Assembly: GCF_900608595.1 (NCBI RefSeq)
Contig: NZ_UWYY01000007.1
Location: 218,449-282,448, forward strand
Source of the DNA: Promicromonospora panici
GTDB taxonomy: Bacteria; Actinomycetota; Actinomycetes; Actinomycetales; Cellulomonadaceae
Length of the DNA: 64,000 nucleotides
Direction of reading: 5' to 3'
Shown here: piece after piece, positions 24,952 to 33,358 of the stretch
Numbering within the stretch: the stretch's first letter is position 1
How the letters are laid out: each line of letters begins with the position of its first letter
The notes under the pieces: generated by a model
The model's input: the letters and a program-made list of their open reading frames with translations, nothing else
Database searches by the model: none
Told to the model about the DNA's origin: nothing
Translations under genes and position numbers: made by a program

Positions 24952-27392
24952 TGCGCGACCGTGACGTCGACCCACCGCTTGTCCGCCGTCGTCACCTCGT
25001 GCACGTCACCCGTGATCGCGACGACGGCACGGACCGGCGAGACGGTGACGGGCGACGCGGGACCCGCCGTGGCGTGCGGCTCGTCCAGATCCGCGATGCC
25101 CTCGGCCACCACCCTGACAACGCTGTCGGCCGCATGTGCGCCGGCCCATACCTCGACGTCACCGGGTTCGACGATCCGCACCATCTCGCGGTCGGTGAAC
25201 GCGAAGCGCGTCGTCGGCACGTCGAAGGTGATGGTCGCCGACTCCCCCGGGCGCAGCGTGACCCGGTGGTAGCCGAGCAGCTGCGCGGTGGGCCGCGCGA
25301 CGGAGCCCACCACGTCGTGCCCGTACAGCTGCACGACGTCGGACCCGGGCACCTCACCCGTGTTCGTCACCGTCACGACGGCGCGGAACGTGCCGCCCGC
25401 CTCGACGGACGGGTCCACGGCGACCAGCTCGCGCGCGAACGTCGTGTACGACAGGCCGAACCCGAAGGCCCGCACCGGCGTCGAGTCGGTGGCCGTCACC
25501 TCGGACGCGCCGCCGAGGATCGGGTGCAGGTACGAGTACGGCTGCGAACCAGTGGAGCGCGGCAGCGACACGGGCAGGCGCCCCGACGGGTTCACCCGGC
25601 CCGAGATCACGCCCGCGAGCGCGGTGCCGCCCTCCTCGCCCGGGAAGAACGCCTGGAGCACGGCGCCGGGCTTCCGGACGCCGTTCAGACCCGGGTCGGC
25701 AGGGTCGAGCGCCCAGCCGATCGAGTACGGACGCCCGGTGAGCAGCACCATGACCACGGGCTTCCCCGTGGCGAGGACTGCCTCGACGAGCTCGCGCTGC
25801 ACGCCGGGCAGCTCGAGCGACTCGCTGTCGTTGCCCTCGCCCACCGTCCCGCGCCCGAACAGCCCGGCCTGATCGCCGACCACGACCACCGCGACGTCAG
25901 CCGCCTCGGCGGCGGCGACCGCCTCGGGGAACCCGGAGGTATCGCTGCCCTCGACGGCGCAGCCCTGCGCGAAGGTCAGCTCGGGCACGGGCAGGCCCGC
26001 GCGGCCGAACTCCTCGGTCAGGGCCTCGGCCACCGACGGGATCTCGAAGCCCGTCGGCACGCCGGGGTGGTGCGCCAGCACGTGGTTGGCGAACGAGTAG
26101 CAGCCCATCAGCGCCTCGGGGCGGGCGGCGTTCGGCCCGATCACCGCGACGTGGGCGGGCTTGTCGTGCCACGCGCCGAGCGGGAGCACGCCGTCGTTCG
26201 AGAGCAGCACCACGGACTCCTCGGCGAGGCGCCGGGCGACGTCGCGGTGCGCCGGCGTATCCAGGTCCACCGCCGCCGGCGGCGCGTCCTCGTACGCGTC
26301 CGGCTCGAGGAGCCCGAGCTCCTCCTTCTGCCGGAGCGCGCGCAGCACCGCCCGGTCGACGATCTCGACCGGCACCGTCCCGTCCGTGACGAGTGCGGCG
26401 AGCGGCTCGAGGTACGCGTCGCCGGACGGCAGCTCGATGTCGACGCCCGCCTCCAGGGCGGCGGCCGCCGCCGCGCCCCGGTCGGCCGCGATCGCGTGCA
26501 TGACGTTCAGGAACGCGACGCCGAAGTAGTCGGCGACCACCACGCCGTCGAACCCCCACTGGTCGCGGAGCAGCTCGGTGAGGTACTCGGCCGACGAGTG
26601 CATGGGCACCCCGTCGACGTCGTTGTAGGAGGCCATCACGCTACGCACACCGCCGTCGAGCACCGCCATCTCGAAGGGCGGCAGGTAGACGTCGGCGATC
26701 TCGCGCGGGCCCGCGCTCACCGGGGCGTGGTTGCGCCCCGCCTTGGAGCCCGAGTAGGCGACGAAGTGCTTGAGCGTCGCGTGCACGCCCGTCCCCTGCA
26801 GCCCGCGGACGTACCCCGTGCCGACCGTGCCGACCAGGTACGGGTCCTCGCCGATGCACTCGTCGACCCGCCCCCACCGGGGATCGCGGACGACGTCGAG
26901 CACGGGCGCGAGCCCCTGGTGGACGCCGAGCTCCCGCATCGACTCCCCGATGAGGCGGCCCATCTCGGCGACCAGGTAGGGGTCGAAGGACGCGCCCCAC
27001 GCGAGCGGCGTCGGGAAGGTGGCCGCCTGCCAGGCCGCCAGGCCGGTGAGGCACTCCTCGTGCACCAGCGCGGGGATGCCGAGGCGCGTCTCGCGCTTCA
27101 GCCTCCGCTGCTCCGCCCAGAGCCACGCCGCACGCTCGGCCGGGTCCACCGGCCGCGTGCCGTACACACGGGTGTAGTGGCCCAGGCCGTTCTTCGTGAT
27201 CTCCGGGAGCGTGGCGCTGCCCCGGTCGCCGGCCATCTCGCCCTGCATCGGTGCCACGACGTTGCCGCCCTGGTCCAGCCAGTACCCGACCAGCTGGGCG
27301 AGCTTCTCCTCGAGGGTCATCCGTGCGTGCAGGTCGCGCACGCGCTCCGACACCTCGGGCATCGCCCTCAGCGCCGTCGGCAGCTCCGTCAT
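24948..27392 (-). CDS. GH3 beta-glycosidase (beta-xylosidase/beta-glucosidase), intracellular
   Basis: 814 residues, no signal peptide. GH3 N-domain with VLDVVRDPRWGRVDE, substrate-binding TLKHFVAYSG and nucleophile Asp in GVVVADYFGVAFL (about 287). The (alpha/beta)6 domain has VVVVGDQAGLFGRG, the region that supplies the acid/base. FnIII-like C-terminal domain (GTFRAVVTVTNTGEVPGSDVVQLYG). Start ATG 27392. It lies 75 nt after the second permease gene and overlaps the GH43 gene. The pairing with GH43 suggests xylo-oligosaccharide, but gluco-oligosaccharides are possible. Confidence 0.92.
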   Translation of the reverse strand: MTELPTALRAMPEVSERVRDLHARMTLEEKLAQLVGYWLDQGGNVVAPMQGEMAGDRGSATLPEITKNGLGHYTRVYGTRPVDPAERAAWLWAEQRRLKRETRLGIPALVHEECLTGLAAWQAATFPTPLAWGASFDPYLVAEMGRLIGESMRELGVHQGLAPVLDVVRDPRWGRVDECIGEDPYLVGTVGTGYVRGLQGTGVHATLKHFVAYSGSKAGRNHAPVSAGPREIADVYLPPFEMAVLDGGVRSVMASYNDVDGVPMHSSAEYLTELLRDQWGFDGVVVADYFGVAFLNVMHAIAADRGAAAAAALEAGVDIELPSGDAYLEPLAALVTDGTVPVEIVDRAVLRALRQKEELGLLEPDAYEDAPPAAVDLDTPAHRDVARRLAEESVVLLSNDGVLPLGAWHDKPAHVAVIGPNAARPEALMGCYSFANHVLAHHPGVPTGFEIPSVAEALTEEFGRAGLPVPELTFAQGCAVEGSDTSGFPEAVAAAEAADVAVVVVGDQAGLFGRGTVGEGNDSESLELPGVQRELVEAVLATGKPVVMVLLTGRPYSIGWALDPADPGLNGVRKPGAVLQAFFPGEEGGTALAGVISGRVNPSGRLPVSLPRSTGSQPYSYLHPILGGASEVTATDSTPVRAFGFGLSYTTFARELVAVDPSVEAGGTFRAVVTVTNTGEVPGSDVVQLYGHDVVGSVARPTAQLLGYHRVTLRPGESATITFDVPTTRFAFTDREMVRIVEPGDVEVWAGAHAADSVVRVVAEGIADLDEPHATAGPASPVTVSPVRAVVAITGDVHEVTTADKRWVDVTVAQ

Positions 27393-27467
27393 GGAACGTT
27401 TTCCTTTCTCGGTACTACGTGTAATGGCGTGCTTGAACGTGGCGCGGCGCCTCGTCGGCGCCTCGGC

Positions 27468-28343
27468 TCAGCCCTTGACCGCGCCCGTGAGCCCGCCGAC
27501 GATGCGCCGCTCGAACAGCGAGAAGAAGATCAGCGCCGGGATCATCGACAGCGACGTGAACGCGAGCACCCGTGCCGTGTCGACCGAGTACTGGGACGCG
27601 AACGCCTGGACGCCCAGCGGCAGCGTGTACGACAGCTCGTCGTTCAGGATGAACAGCGGCAGCATGTACGAGTTCCACGACGCGACGAACGCCAGGATGC
27701 CGACCGTGATGACGCCCGGCAGCGACAGCGGCACGACCATCCGGAAGAAGAACCCGATGCGGCCCGCGCCGTCGATCGCTGCGGCTTCCTCGATCTCCTT
27801 CGGGATGGCGCGCAGGAACGGCACCAGGATGATGATCGTGGTCGGCAGCGCGAACGCGATCTGCGGCAGGACGATGCCGCCAACGGTGTTCATCAGGCCG
27901 AGGTCCCGGATCAGGATGTACAGCGGGGTGATCGCCACCGTCATCGGGAACATGAGACCGGCCGCGAACAGCGAGTACATCGCACCGTTGAGCTTGAAGT
28001 CGTACCGCGCGAGCACGAAGCTCACCATGAGTCCGAGCGCCACGACGCCGACCGTGGTCAGGATGCCGGCGACCGCCGAGTTGGCGACCTGGCGCCAGAA
28101 CACCCCGCTCCCGAGCACGCTCAGATAGTTGTCGATGACCCACGGGCTCGGCATGCCGGACGGGTCGACGGTGATCTGCGCGTTCGTCCGGAATCCGCCC
28201 ACGATGATGTAGAGCACGGGACCGATGCAGATACCGACGAAGAGGAACGCGATGACATAGGTCATCGGGCTGCCCCAGGCGACCTTCGGTATCCGGCGGA
28301 GCTTTTGCCCGGCCGTCGTGGGGGCTTCGAGCAGCGTCGCCAT
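27468..28343 (-). CDS. ABC sugar transporter permease (MalG type)
   Basis: 291 residues with six hydrophobic segments (first MTYVIAFLFVGICIGPVLYII). The EAA loop for ATPase docking is IPKEIEEAAAIDGAGRIGFFFRMVVPLSLPG. It ends with MIPALIFFSLFERRIVGGLTGAVKG, characteristic of the CUT1 family. Start ATG overlaps the preceding permease stop by 1 nt (TGATG). Works with the binding protein and the other permease. No ATPase gene is in the operon, so a shared MsiK-type ATPase encoded elsewhere is expected, as in many actinobacteria. Confidence 0.95.
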   Translation of the reverse strand: MATLLEAPTTAGQKLRRIPKVAWGSPMTYVIAFLFVGICIGPVLYIIVGGFRTNAQITVDPSGMPSPWVIDNYLSVLGSGVFWRQVANSAVAGILTTVGVVALGLMVSFVLARYDFKLNGAMYSLFAAGLMFPMTVAITPLYILIRDLGLMNTVGGIVLPQIAFALPTTIIILVPFLRAIPKEIEEAAAIDGAGRIGFFFRMVVPLSLPGVITVGILAFVASWNSYMLPLFILNDELSYTLPLGVQAFASQYSVDTARVLAFTSLSMIPALIFFSLFERRIVGGLTGAVKG

Positions 28344-29365
28344 CAGTTCTTCCCTTCCGTGAGTGCGCCCTCGGTGTCCCGGCGCAGCACGTAGCGCTGG
28401 TAGACCAGGGCGATGACGAGCGAGATCACGAAGAGCACTACCGCCACCGCGTTGCCGTAGCCGAAGTTCCCCGCCAGACGCCCGTTCAGGACCATGTAGG
28501 TCGCCATCGTCGAGGTGCCCGCCGTGGCGGAGACGTACTGACCCCAGATGATGTAGACGAGGTCGAAGAGCTGGAGCGAGCCGATGATCGACAGGAACGC
28601 CCAGATGCGCAGCGTCGGGCCGAGCAGCGGCAATGTGATGGTCCGCTGGATCTGCCAGTACGAGGCGCCGTCGATGGCCGCCGCCTCGGAGAGCTCCTCG
28701 GGGATGCTCTGCAGGCCAGCGAGGAACAGGATCACGGCGAAGCCGATGTACTTCCAGCTGATGATGATCATCAGCGACCAGAGCGCGATGTCGGGATCGG
28801 ACAGCCAGTCGACGGCGAGGAACCCGAGGCCCATCTTCTCGAACAGGTCGTTCACCGCGCCGGAGGTCTGGAGCATCAGGCTCCAGCCCGTGCCCACGAT
28901 GACCTCCGAGATCACGTACGGCACGAAGATCAGGACGCGGATGATGGACCGGCCGCGGATCCTCTGGTTGAGCAGCAGCGCCAGCGCTACCGCCGCCGGC
29001 CCCTGGAGGATCAGGGAGAGCACGACAATGTAGCCGTTGTGCAGGAGCGCCTCGTGGAACGCCGAGTCCCGGAAGATGACCAGGTAGTTCTGGAGCCCGA
29101 CGAACTCCGTCGGCGGCCCGTAGCCCTTCCAGCTGAAGAACCCGTAGTAGGCCGCCAGGAAGACGGGGAAGATGACGAACGCCAGGAACACGACGATGGC
29201 GGGGCCGGAGAGCAGGGAGATCTCGAACGTCTTGCGCCAGTCGAACTTGCGGCCCCGCCACGGCCGGCGGGCCGGGGACGGCGTCTGCACGCCGCCTCCG
29301 GCCACCGAGGCACCCTCAGGCGAGGTCGTCACGGTTGCTGAGTTCTCGCCCAGGGAGTGAGTCAT
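28343..29365 (-). CDS. ABC sugar transporter permease (MalF type)
   Basis: 340 residues; a Pro-rich cytoplasmic N-terminus of about 45 residues (SPARRPWRGRKFDWRKTFEI) precedes six TM helices. EAA loop SIPEELSEAAAIDGASYWQIQRTITLPLLGP. CUT1 family partner of the MalG-type permease; translationally coupled to it and only 8 nt after the binding-protein stop. Confidence 0.95.
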   Translation of the reverse strand: MTHSLGENSATVTTSPEGASVAGGGVQTPSPARRPWRGRKFDWRKTFEISLLSGPAIVVFLAFVIFPVFLAAYYGFFSWKGYGPPTEFVGLQNYLVIFRDSAFHEALLHNGYIVVLSLILQGPAAVALALLLNQRIRGRSIIRVLIFVPYVISEVIVGTGWSLMLQTSGAVNDLFEKMGLGFLAVDWLSDPDIALWSLMIIISWKYIGFAVILFLAGLQSIPEELSEAAAIDGASYWQIQRTITLPLLGPTLRIWAFLSIIGSLQLFDLVYIIWGQYVSATAGTSTMATYMVLNGRLAGNFGYGNAVAVVLFVISLVIALVYQRYVLRRDTEGALTEGKN

Positions 29366-29373
29366 CTGGGCCG

Positions 29374-30669
29374 TTACTCCATCGCCGCCGCGGCGTTCAC
29401 GGCGTCCACGATGCTCTGCGGGTCACCGTCGCCGGCCAGCATCTCGACGACGCCGGCGTTGAGCGCGTTGCCGACGTTCTGGCCGTAGAGCGTGTCCAGC
29501 CAGACGGAGACGTACGGGGCCTCGTTGTAAGCCTCGAGGACCGACTTCAGCGCCGGGTCGGTCACGACGCCCTGGGCCTCCTGGCTGGCGGGCAGCGTCA
29601 CGAACGCCTCGGCGTAGGCCTCCTGGTGCTCCTTCTGCATGAAGAAGTTCAGGAACTCGGCGCACTCCGGCGGAGCCTCGACGAAGCAGGAGTATCCGTC
29701 GACGCCACCCATGAACGCGGCCGGGTCACCTTCGCCGCCCTCAACGGCGGGGAACGGGAACCAGCCGAGGTCCTTCAGCGGCTTCTGGTCCGGGGTCAGG
29801 CCCGCGATCACGCCCGGGTCCCAGGCGCCCATGAGCTCCATGGCCGCCTTGTGGTTCGCGATGAGACCCGCCGAGGAACCGGCGCCCTGCTGGGCCGTCG
29901 CGGTGAGGTAGCCCTCCTGGAACGGCTCGGTCTCGGCGAACGCCTCCAGGTCCTCGCCCGCGGCCAGCCAGCACTCGTCGTCGAAGCTACGCGACTCGGC
30001 GGCGGCCTCGAGGGTCTCCTGCGAGCACTCGCGCAGCGCGAAGAAGTAGAACCAGTGCGCGGCGGGCCAGGCGTCCTTGCCACCGAGCGCGATCGGGGAG
30101 ATGTCGGCGGCCTTGAGGTCGGACACCACGCCGTTCAGGTCGTCGATGGTGGCGGGCGTCTCGGTGACACCGGCCTCGTCGAAGAGGTCCTGGCTGTAGA
30201 AGATGCCGCCGGGCAGGATGGAGGTCGGCATGCCATAGATCGCGCCGTCCACGCTGAGGGCGCTGAAGCCGGCTTCGCCGACCGCGGTCTTCGCGGCCTC
30301 GTCGATCGAGTCGGTGAGGTCCATGACCTGGCCCGCCTCGACGACGTCGGCCAGCTTGCCGCCGCCGCGCGCCATGAAGATGTCGGGCGCGTCGCCCGAG
30401 TTCAGGGCGGTCTGAAGCTTGCCGTCCATGTCCTCGTTCTGGATGGACTGGACCTCGATCGTCACACCGGGGTTGTCCGCCTCGAAGGCAGCGACCGTGT
30501 CCTCCCAGTACGCCTTGCCGGGCCCGGTGGTGGAGTTGTGCCAGAAGGTCATCGTGACGTCGCCGCCGTCCGACCCTCCTCCTCCGTTGGCGCCGGAACA
30601 GCCCGCGGCCAGCAGGGCAACGGTGGCGCCCAGGGCAAGAGTGCCCGCGGCCCGCGTCTTCCTCATCAT
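29374..30669 (-). CDS. Sugar ABC transporter substrate-binding lipoprotein
   Basis: 431 residues. Lipoprotein signal peptide with lipobox LLAAGC (Cys about 25), then a Gly/Ser linker. Family 1 binding-protein fold: VTMTFWHNSTTGPGKAYWED, FEADNPGVTIEVQSIQNEDMDGKLQTALNSGDAPDIFMARGGG and the C-terminal FMQKEHQEAYAE. First gene of the operon, 112 bp before the divergent LacI gene. AAGGGG 7 nt before ATG. Captures oligosaccharides for the two permeases. The downstream GH3/GH43 pair indicates beta-linked pentose or hexose oligomers. Confidence 0.94.
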   Translation of the reverse strand: MMRKTRAAGTLALGATVALLAAGCSGANGGGGSDGGDVTMTFWHNSTTGPGKAYWEDTVAAFEADNPGVTIEVQSIQNEDMDGKLQTALNSGDAPDIFMARGGGKLADVVEAGQVMDLTDSIDEAAKTAVGEAGFSALSVDGAIYGMPTSILPGGIFYSQDLFDEAGVTETPATIDDLNGVVSDLKAADISPIALGGKDAWPAAHWFYFFALRECSQETLEAAAESRSFDDECWLAAGEDLEAFAETEPFQEGYLTATAQQGAGSSAGLIANHKAAMELMGAWDPGVIAGLTPDQKPLKDLGWFPFPAVEGGEGDPAAFMGGVDGYSCFVEAPPECAEFLNFFMQKEHQEAYAEAFVTLPASQEAQGVVTDPALKSVLEAYNEAPYVSVWLDTLYGQNVGNALNAGVVEMLAGDGDPQSIVDAVNAAAAME

Positions 30670-30780
30670 TGTGGAACCCCTTGTAGGTCGTCATCGACGG
30701 TCGGCAGGAGCCTGCCGGTTGACGGACTACAGGTCCGTCACATCAGGAGACTGGCAGGAGGGCCATAGTCAAGTCAAACG

Positions 30781-30802
30781 GTTTCGATATCGATTTCGAA
30801 AC
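30781..30802. promoter_or_regulatory. Candidate operator of the divergent LacI regulator
   Basis: GTTTCGA-N8-TCGAAAC, perfect 7-bp arms with further symmetry inside (CGATATCG). It is placed 49 bp before the lacI-type start and 112 bp before the transporter operon, so one bound dimer could control both. Confidence 0.65.
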
Positions 30803-30850
30803 GGATGTTCCCACCCGCCTCATGCAGTTGCCCGGGGTACTCTCACTTCC

Positions 30851-31960
30851 GTGCACAGTGGGACAAGCTCACCCGGGTCCACCGCCGGACCGGGTGACGG
30901 CGTGACGAACGGCCCGGACGCCGCGGAACCGTTCGCCACCCAGGAGCGTGCGACCGGCCGCGCCACCATCACCGACGTCGCGCGTGTCGCCGGCGTGTCG
31001 GTCGCGACCGTCTCCAAGGTCGTCAACGGCCGGTACGGCGTGGCGGCCGCCACCGCCGAGCGGGTGCTCGGCGTCGTCGCCGACCTCGGGTACGAGTCGT
31101 CCCTGGTCGCGCGCAGCCTGCGCCGCCGGCAGACCAACGTGATCGGCGTACTGGTCGCCGAGTTCGAGCCGTTCAGCACCGAGCTCCTCAAGGGCATCTC
31201 CGCCGCGGTGCGGGGTACCGGCTACGAGCTGCTCGCCTATTGCGGCGACGCCGGCCGCTCGGACCACGTGGGCTGGGAGCGCCGATCGCTGTCCCGCCTC
31301 GCCGGCACCCTGATCGACGGCGTCGTCATCGTCACGCCCACGCTCGCTCTCCCCGTGCACGAGGGCGTCCCCGTCGTCGCCATCGACCCGCACACCGGGC
31401 CCACCGGCCCGGCCACCGTGGACTCCGACAACCTGGGCGGCGCCCGCACCGCCACCGAGCACCTCATCGCCCTGGGCCACACGCGCATCGGCTACCTGGG
31501 CGGACGCGCCGACCTCGAGTCGGCCCGCCTGCGCGAGCTGGGCTTCGTCGAGGCGATGGAGGCGGCGGGCCTCACCCCCGACCCGAGCCTGATGCTCGAG
31601 GGCGGCTACCGCCCCGACCGCTCCGACCGCCCCACGCACGACCTGCTCGAACGCACCGACCGGCCCACCGCCGTGTTCGCCGCGAACGACCTGTCGGCGA
31701 TCCACGTGCTCCAGGTCGCCCAGGAGCTGGGGCTGCGCGTCCCGGAGGATCTCTCGGTCATCGGGTTCGACGACATCCCGGAGGCCGCCGCGTCGTCGCC
31801 TCCGCTGACGACGATCGCGCAGTCCCTGCACGAGATGGGTGCCGAGGCGCTCCGGATGGTCATCGGGATGCTGGAGTCGGGTACCACTGCGGGCAAGCAC
31901 ACCCGACTACCCACGCGCCTGGTGCAACGCGCGAGCACGGCTCCCCCGCCCGCCTCGTAG
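30851..31960 (+). CDS. LacI-family transcriptional regulator of the sugar operon
   Basis: 369 residues. HTH at ~38-60 (ATITDVARVAGVSVATVSKVVNGRYGVAAATAERV) and hinge LGYESSLVARSLRRRQTNVIG. Periplasmic-binding-like core: YLGGRADLESARLRELGF, PTAVFAANDLSAIHVLQVA and VPEDLSVIGFDDIPEAA. The N-terminus has a ~37-residue disordered lead before the HTH. The longer open frame upstream is non-homologous. GTG 30851 with TACTCT 7 nt upstream indicates a leaderless transcript. It faces the transporter/GH operon over a 181-bp region with a palindrome; repression relieved by an oligosaccharide is expected. Confidence 0.93.
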   Translation: MHSGTSSPGSTAGPGDGVTNGPDAAEPFATQERATGRATITDVARVAGVSVATVSKVVNGRYGVAAATAERVLGVVADLGYESSLVARSLRRRQTNVIGVLVAEFEPFSTELLKGISAAVRGTGYELLAYCGDAGRSDHVGWERRSLSRLAGTLIDGVVIVTPTLALPVHEGVPVVAIDPHTGPTGPATVDSDNLGGARTATEHLIALGHTRIGYLGGRADLESARLRELGFVEAMEAAGLTPDPSLMLEGGYRPDRSDRPTHDLLERTDRPTAVFAANDLSAIHVLQVAQELGLRVPEDLSVIGFDDIPEAAASSPPLTTIAQSLHEMGAEALRMVIGMLESGTTAGKHTRLPTRLVQRASTAPPPAS

Positions 31961-31963
31961 CTG

Positions 31964-32548
31964 TCAGCCGGTGAGCAGAGCTGGGAGGACCGGCGCCACC
32001 AGGCGCTCTCCCAGGCCGGGCTCGGCGGCGTTCCCTTCGCCCCAGAACGCGACCAGGAACGCGTGGTGCAGGGCCGCGCCCACGAGCAGCCTGGCGACCG
32101 CTTCGACGTCCGCGTCGGGACGCACCCGGCCGGCCTTCCGCTCCGCCTCCAGGTAGGCCTGCAGGCGAAGGTGCGGCACCTGTGGCCCGGCCCCGTGGGC
32201 CGCTATCGCCTCCCGGTGCCGCGCCAGGAGCGTGCTGCTGGAGAAGATCGAGGCCGAGATCGGGAAGCTGTCGGCGTAGAAGTCGAGCAGCCCGCCGACC
32301 AGACGCACGAGATTGCCCTCGACGGTCCCGGTGCCGGCGGCGTCGTCAGGCAGGGCGAAGGCCGGCATCCGCTCCTGCAGCACCGCCATGAACAGGCCCT
32401 GCTTGTCGTCGAAGTGGCGGTAGAGCAGCGCCTCCGAGCAGCCGGCCGCCCGCGCGATCTCCTTGGTCGTCGCGTGCGCGACGCCGCGCTCGCGCATCAC
32501 GCGGGCCGCCGCGTCGAGGATCCGCTCCCGTGTGCTCATGCCAGCCAT
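31964..32548 (-). CDS. TetR-family regulator
   Basis: 194 residues. N-terminal HTH: TRERILDAAARVMRERGVAHATTKEIARAAGCSEALLYRHFDDKQGLFMAVL. The C-terminal ligand/dimer domain is divergent. Start ATG 32548 (GGGGGCGAG upstream); ATG 32539 is an alternative. It ends 3 nt from the LacI gene end. It is divergent from an NmrA-like gene, with a TetR-type palindrome between them, so it very probably represses that gene and itself. Confidence 0.9.
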   Translation of the reverse strand: MAGMSTRERILDAAARVMRERGVAHATTKEIARAAGCSEALLYRHFDDKQGLFMAVLQERMPAFALPDDAAGTGTVEGNLVRLVGGLLDFYADSFPISASIFSSSTLLARHREAIAAHGAGPQVPHLRLQAYLEAERKAGRVRPDADVEAVARLLVGAALHHAFLVAFWGEGNAAEPGLGERLVAPVLPALLTG

Positions 32549-32597
32549 TCTCGCCCCCGTTCCCTTGACCAGCAGCCATACCGCGTGGCACGGTGTT

Positions 32598-32611
32598 AGT
32601 AAGTATTCACT
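32598..32611. promoter_or_regulatory. Candidate TetR operator
   Basis: AGTAAGTATTCACT, an imperfect palindrome inside a larger GTGT...ACAC symmetric region, lying between the divergent tetR-type (start 32548) and NmrA-like (start 32652) genes. The form is typical of TetR-family sites. Confidence 0.6.
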
Positions 32612-32651
32612 CACACCTCTCGTCACACCACCCCAGAACTGAGGAGACGTC

Positions 32652-33275
32652 ATGAAGATCGCTGTCGTCGGAGCGAGCGGCCGCACCGGCCGCGAGCTCG
32701 TCCGCGCCGCTGCCGCCGCCGGGCACGAGATCGTCGCCGTCGTGCGCGACCCGTCCCGGCTGGCCGACCCGCCGGGCGAGGTCCGGGTCGCCGAGGCGTC
32801 CGACGTCGCGGCGCTCACCGCCGCGTTCCAGGGCGTCGACGCCGTCGCGAGCTGCCTCGGTCCGGTACCCGGCGAGTCGGCGCACGTCCTGCGTGATGGC
32901 ATCACCGCCGTCCTCGCGGCCATGGACGGCGCCGGCGTGCGCCGCCTGGTCGCGATCAGCGCCAGCGGCTGGGTGGTGGACGGCGACGATCCGCTCTCCC
33001 GCTACGTCGCCAAGCCGATCCTCAAGCGGGCGCTGGCGACCGCGAACGCCGACCTGGAGGCCATGGAGAAGGTGATCCGGGCAAGCCACGTCGACTGGAC
33101 GATCATGCGCCCGCCGCGCCTCCAGGACCGGCCCGGCACCGGTCGCTACAAGGCACGGCGAGACGGCAATGTGCGCTGGGCCTGGACGATCGCCCGGCCG
33201 GACCTCGCCCTGGCGATGCTCGACGCCCTGCCCGACGACACCGCCGTCGGGCAGGCGATCTCCGTCGCCGCCTGA
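32652..33275 (+). CDS. NAD(P)-binding NmrA/SDR-like reductase
   Basis: 207 residues, Rossmann fold with VVGASGRTGRELV at the N-terminus (nucleotide-binding G-x-x-G-x-x-G). Also VVRDPSRL, the VASCLGP strand, RRLVAISASGW and the C-terminal DWTIMRPPRLQD. It belongs to the atypical SDRs that bind NAD(P)H and act as quinone or aldehyde reductases or as redox sensors. No YxxxK catalytic pair of classical SDRs is evident. GAGGAGACGTC precedes ATG. Divergent partner of the TetR regulator. Confidence 0.83.
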   Translation: MKIAVVGASGRTGRELVRAAAAAGHEIVAVVRDPSRLADPPGEVRVAEASDVAALTAAFQGVDAVASCLGPVPGESAHVLRDGITAVLAAMDGAGVRRLVAISASGWVVDGDDPLSRYVAKPILKRALATANADLEAMEKVIRASHVDWTIMRPPRLQDRPGTGRYKARRDGNVRWAWTIARPDLALAMLDALPDDTAVGQAISVAA

Positions 33276-33293
33276 CCCGCGCGGCTCTGACCT

Positions 33294-33358
33294 CCGTTGA
33301 GTGCTGGCTATTTGTCGATCTGCGCGCCCGATCCGCACAAATAGCCAGCACTCAACGG
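33294..33358. repeat. Long perfect hairpin between convergent NmrA-like and GH3 genes
   Basis: 22-bp perfect arms beginning CCGTTGAGTGCTGGCTATTT, with a 21-nt loop. The right arm overlaps the last 7 nt of the GH3 gene, including its stop (33352-33354). Probably a bidirectional terminator; the arm length suggests a palindromic repeat of a third type. Confidence 0.8.
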
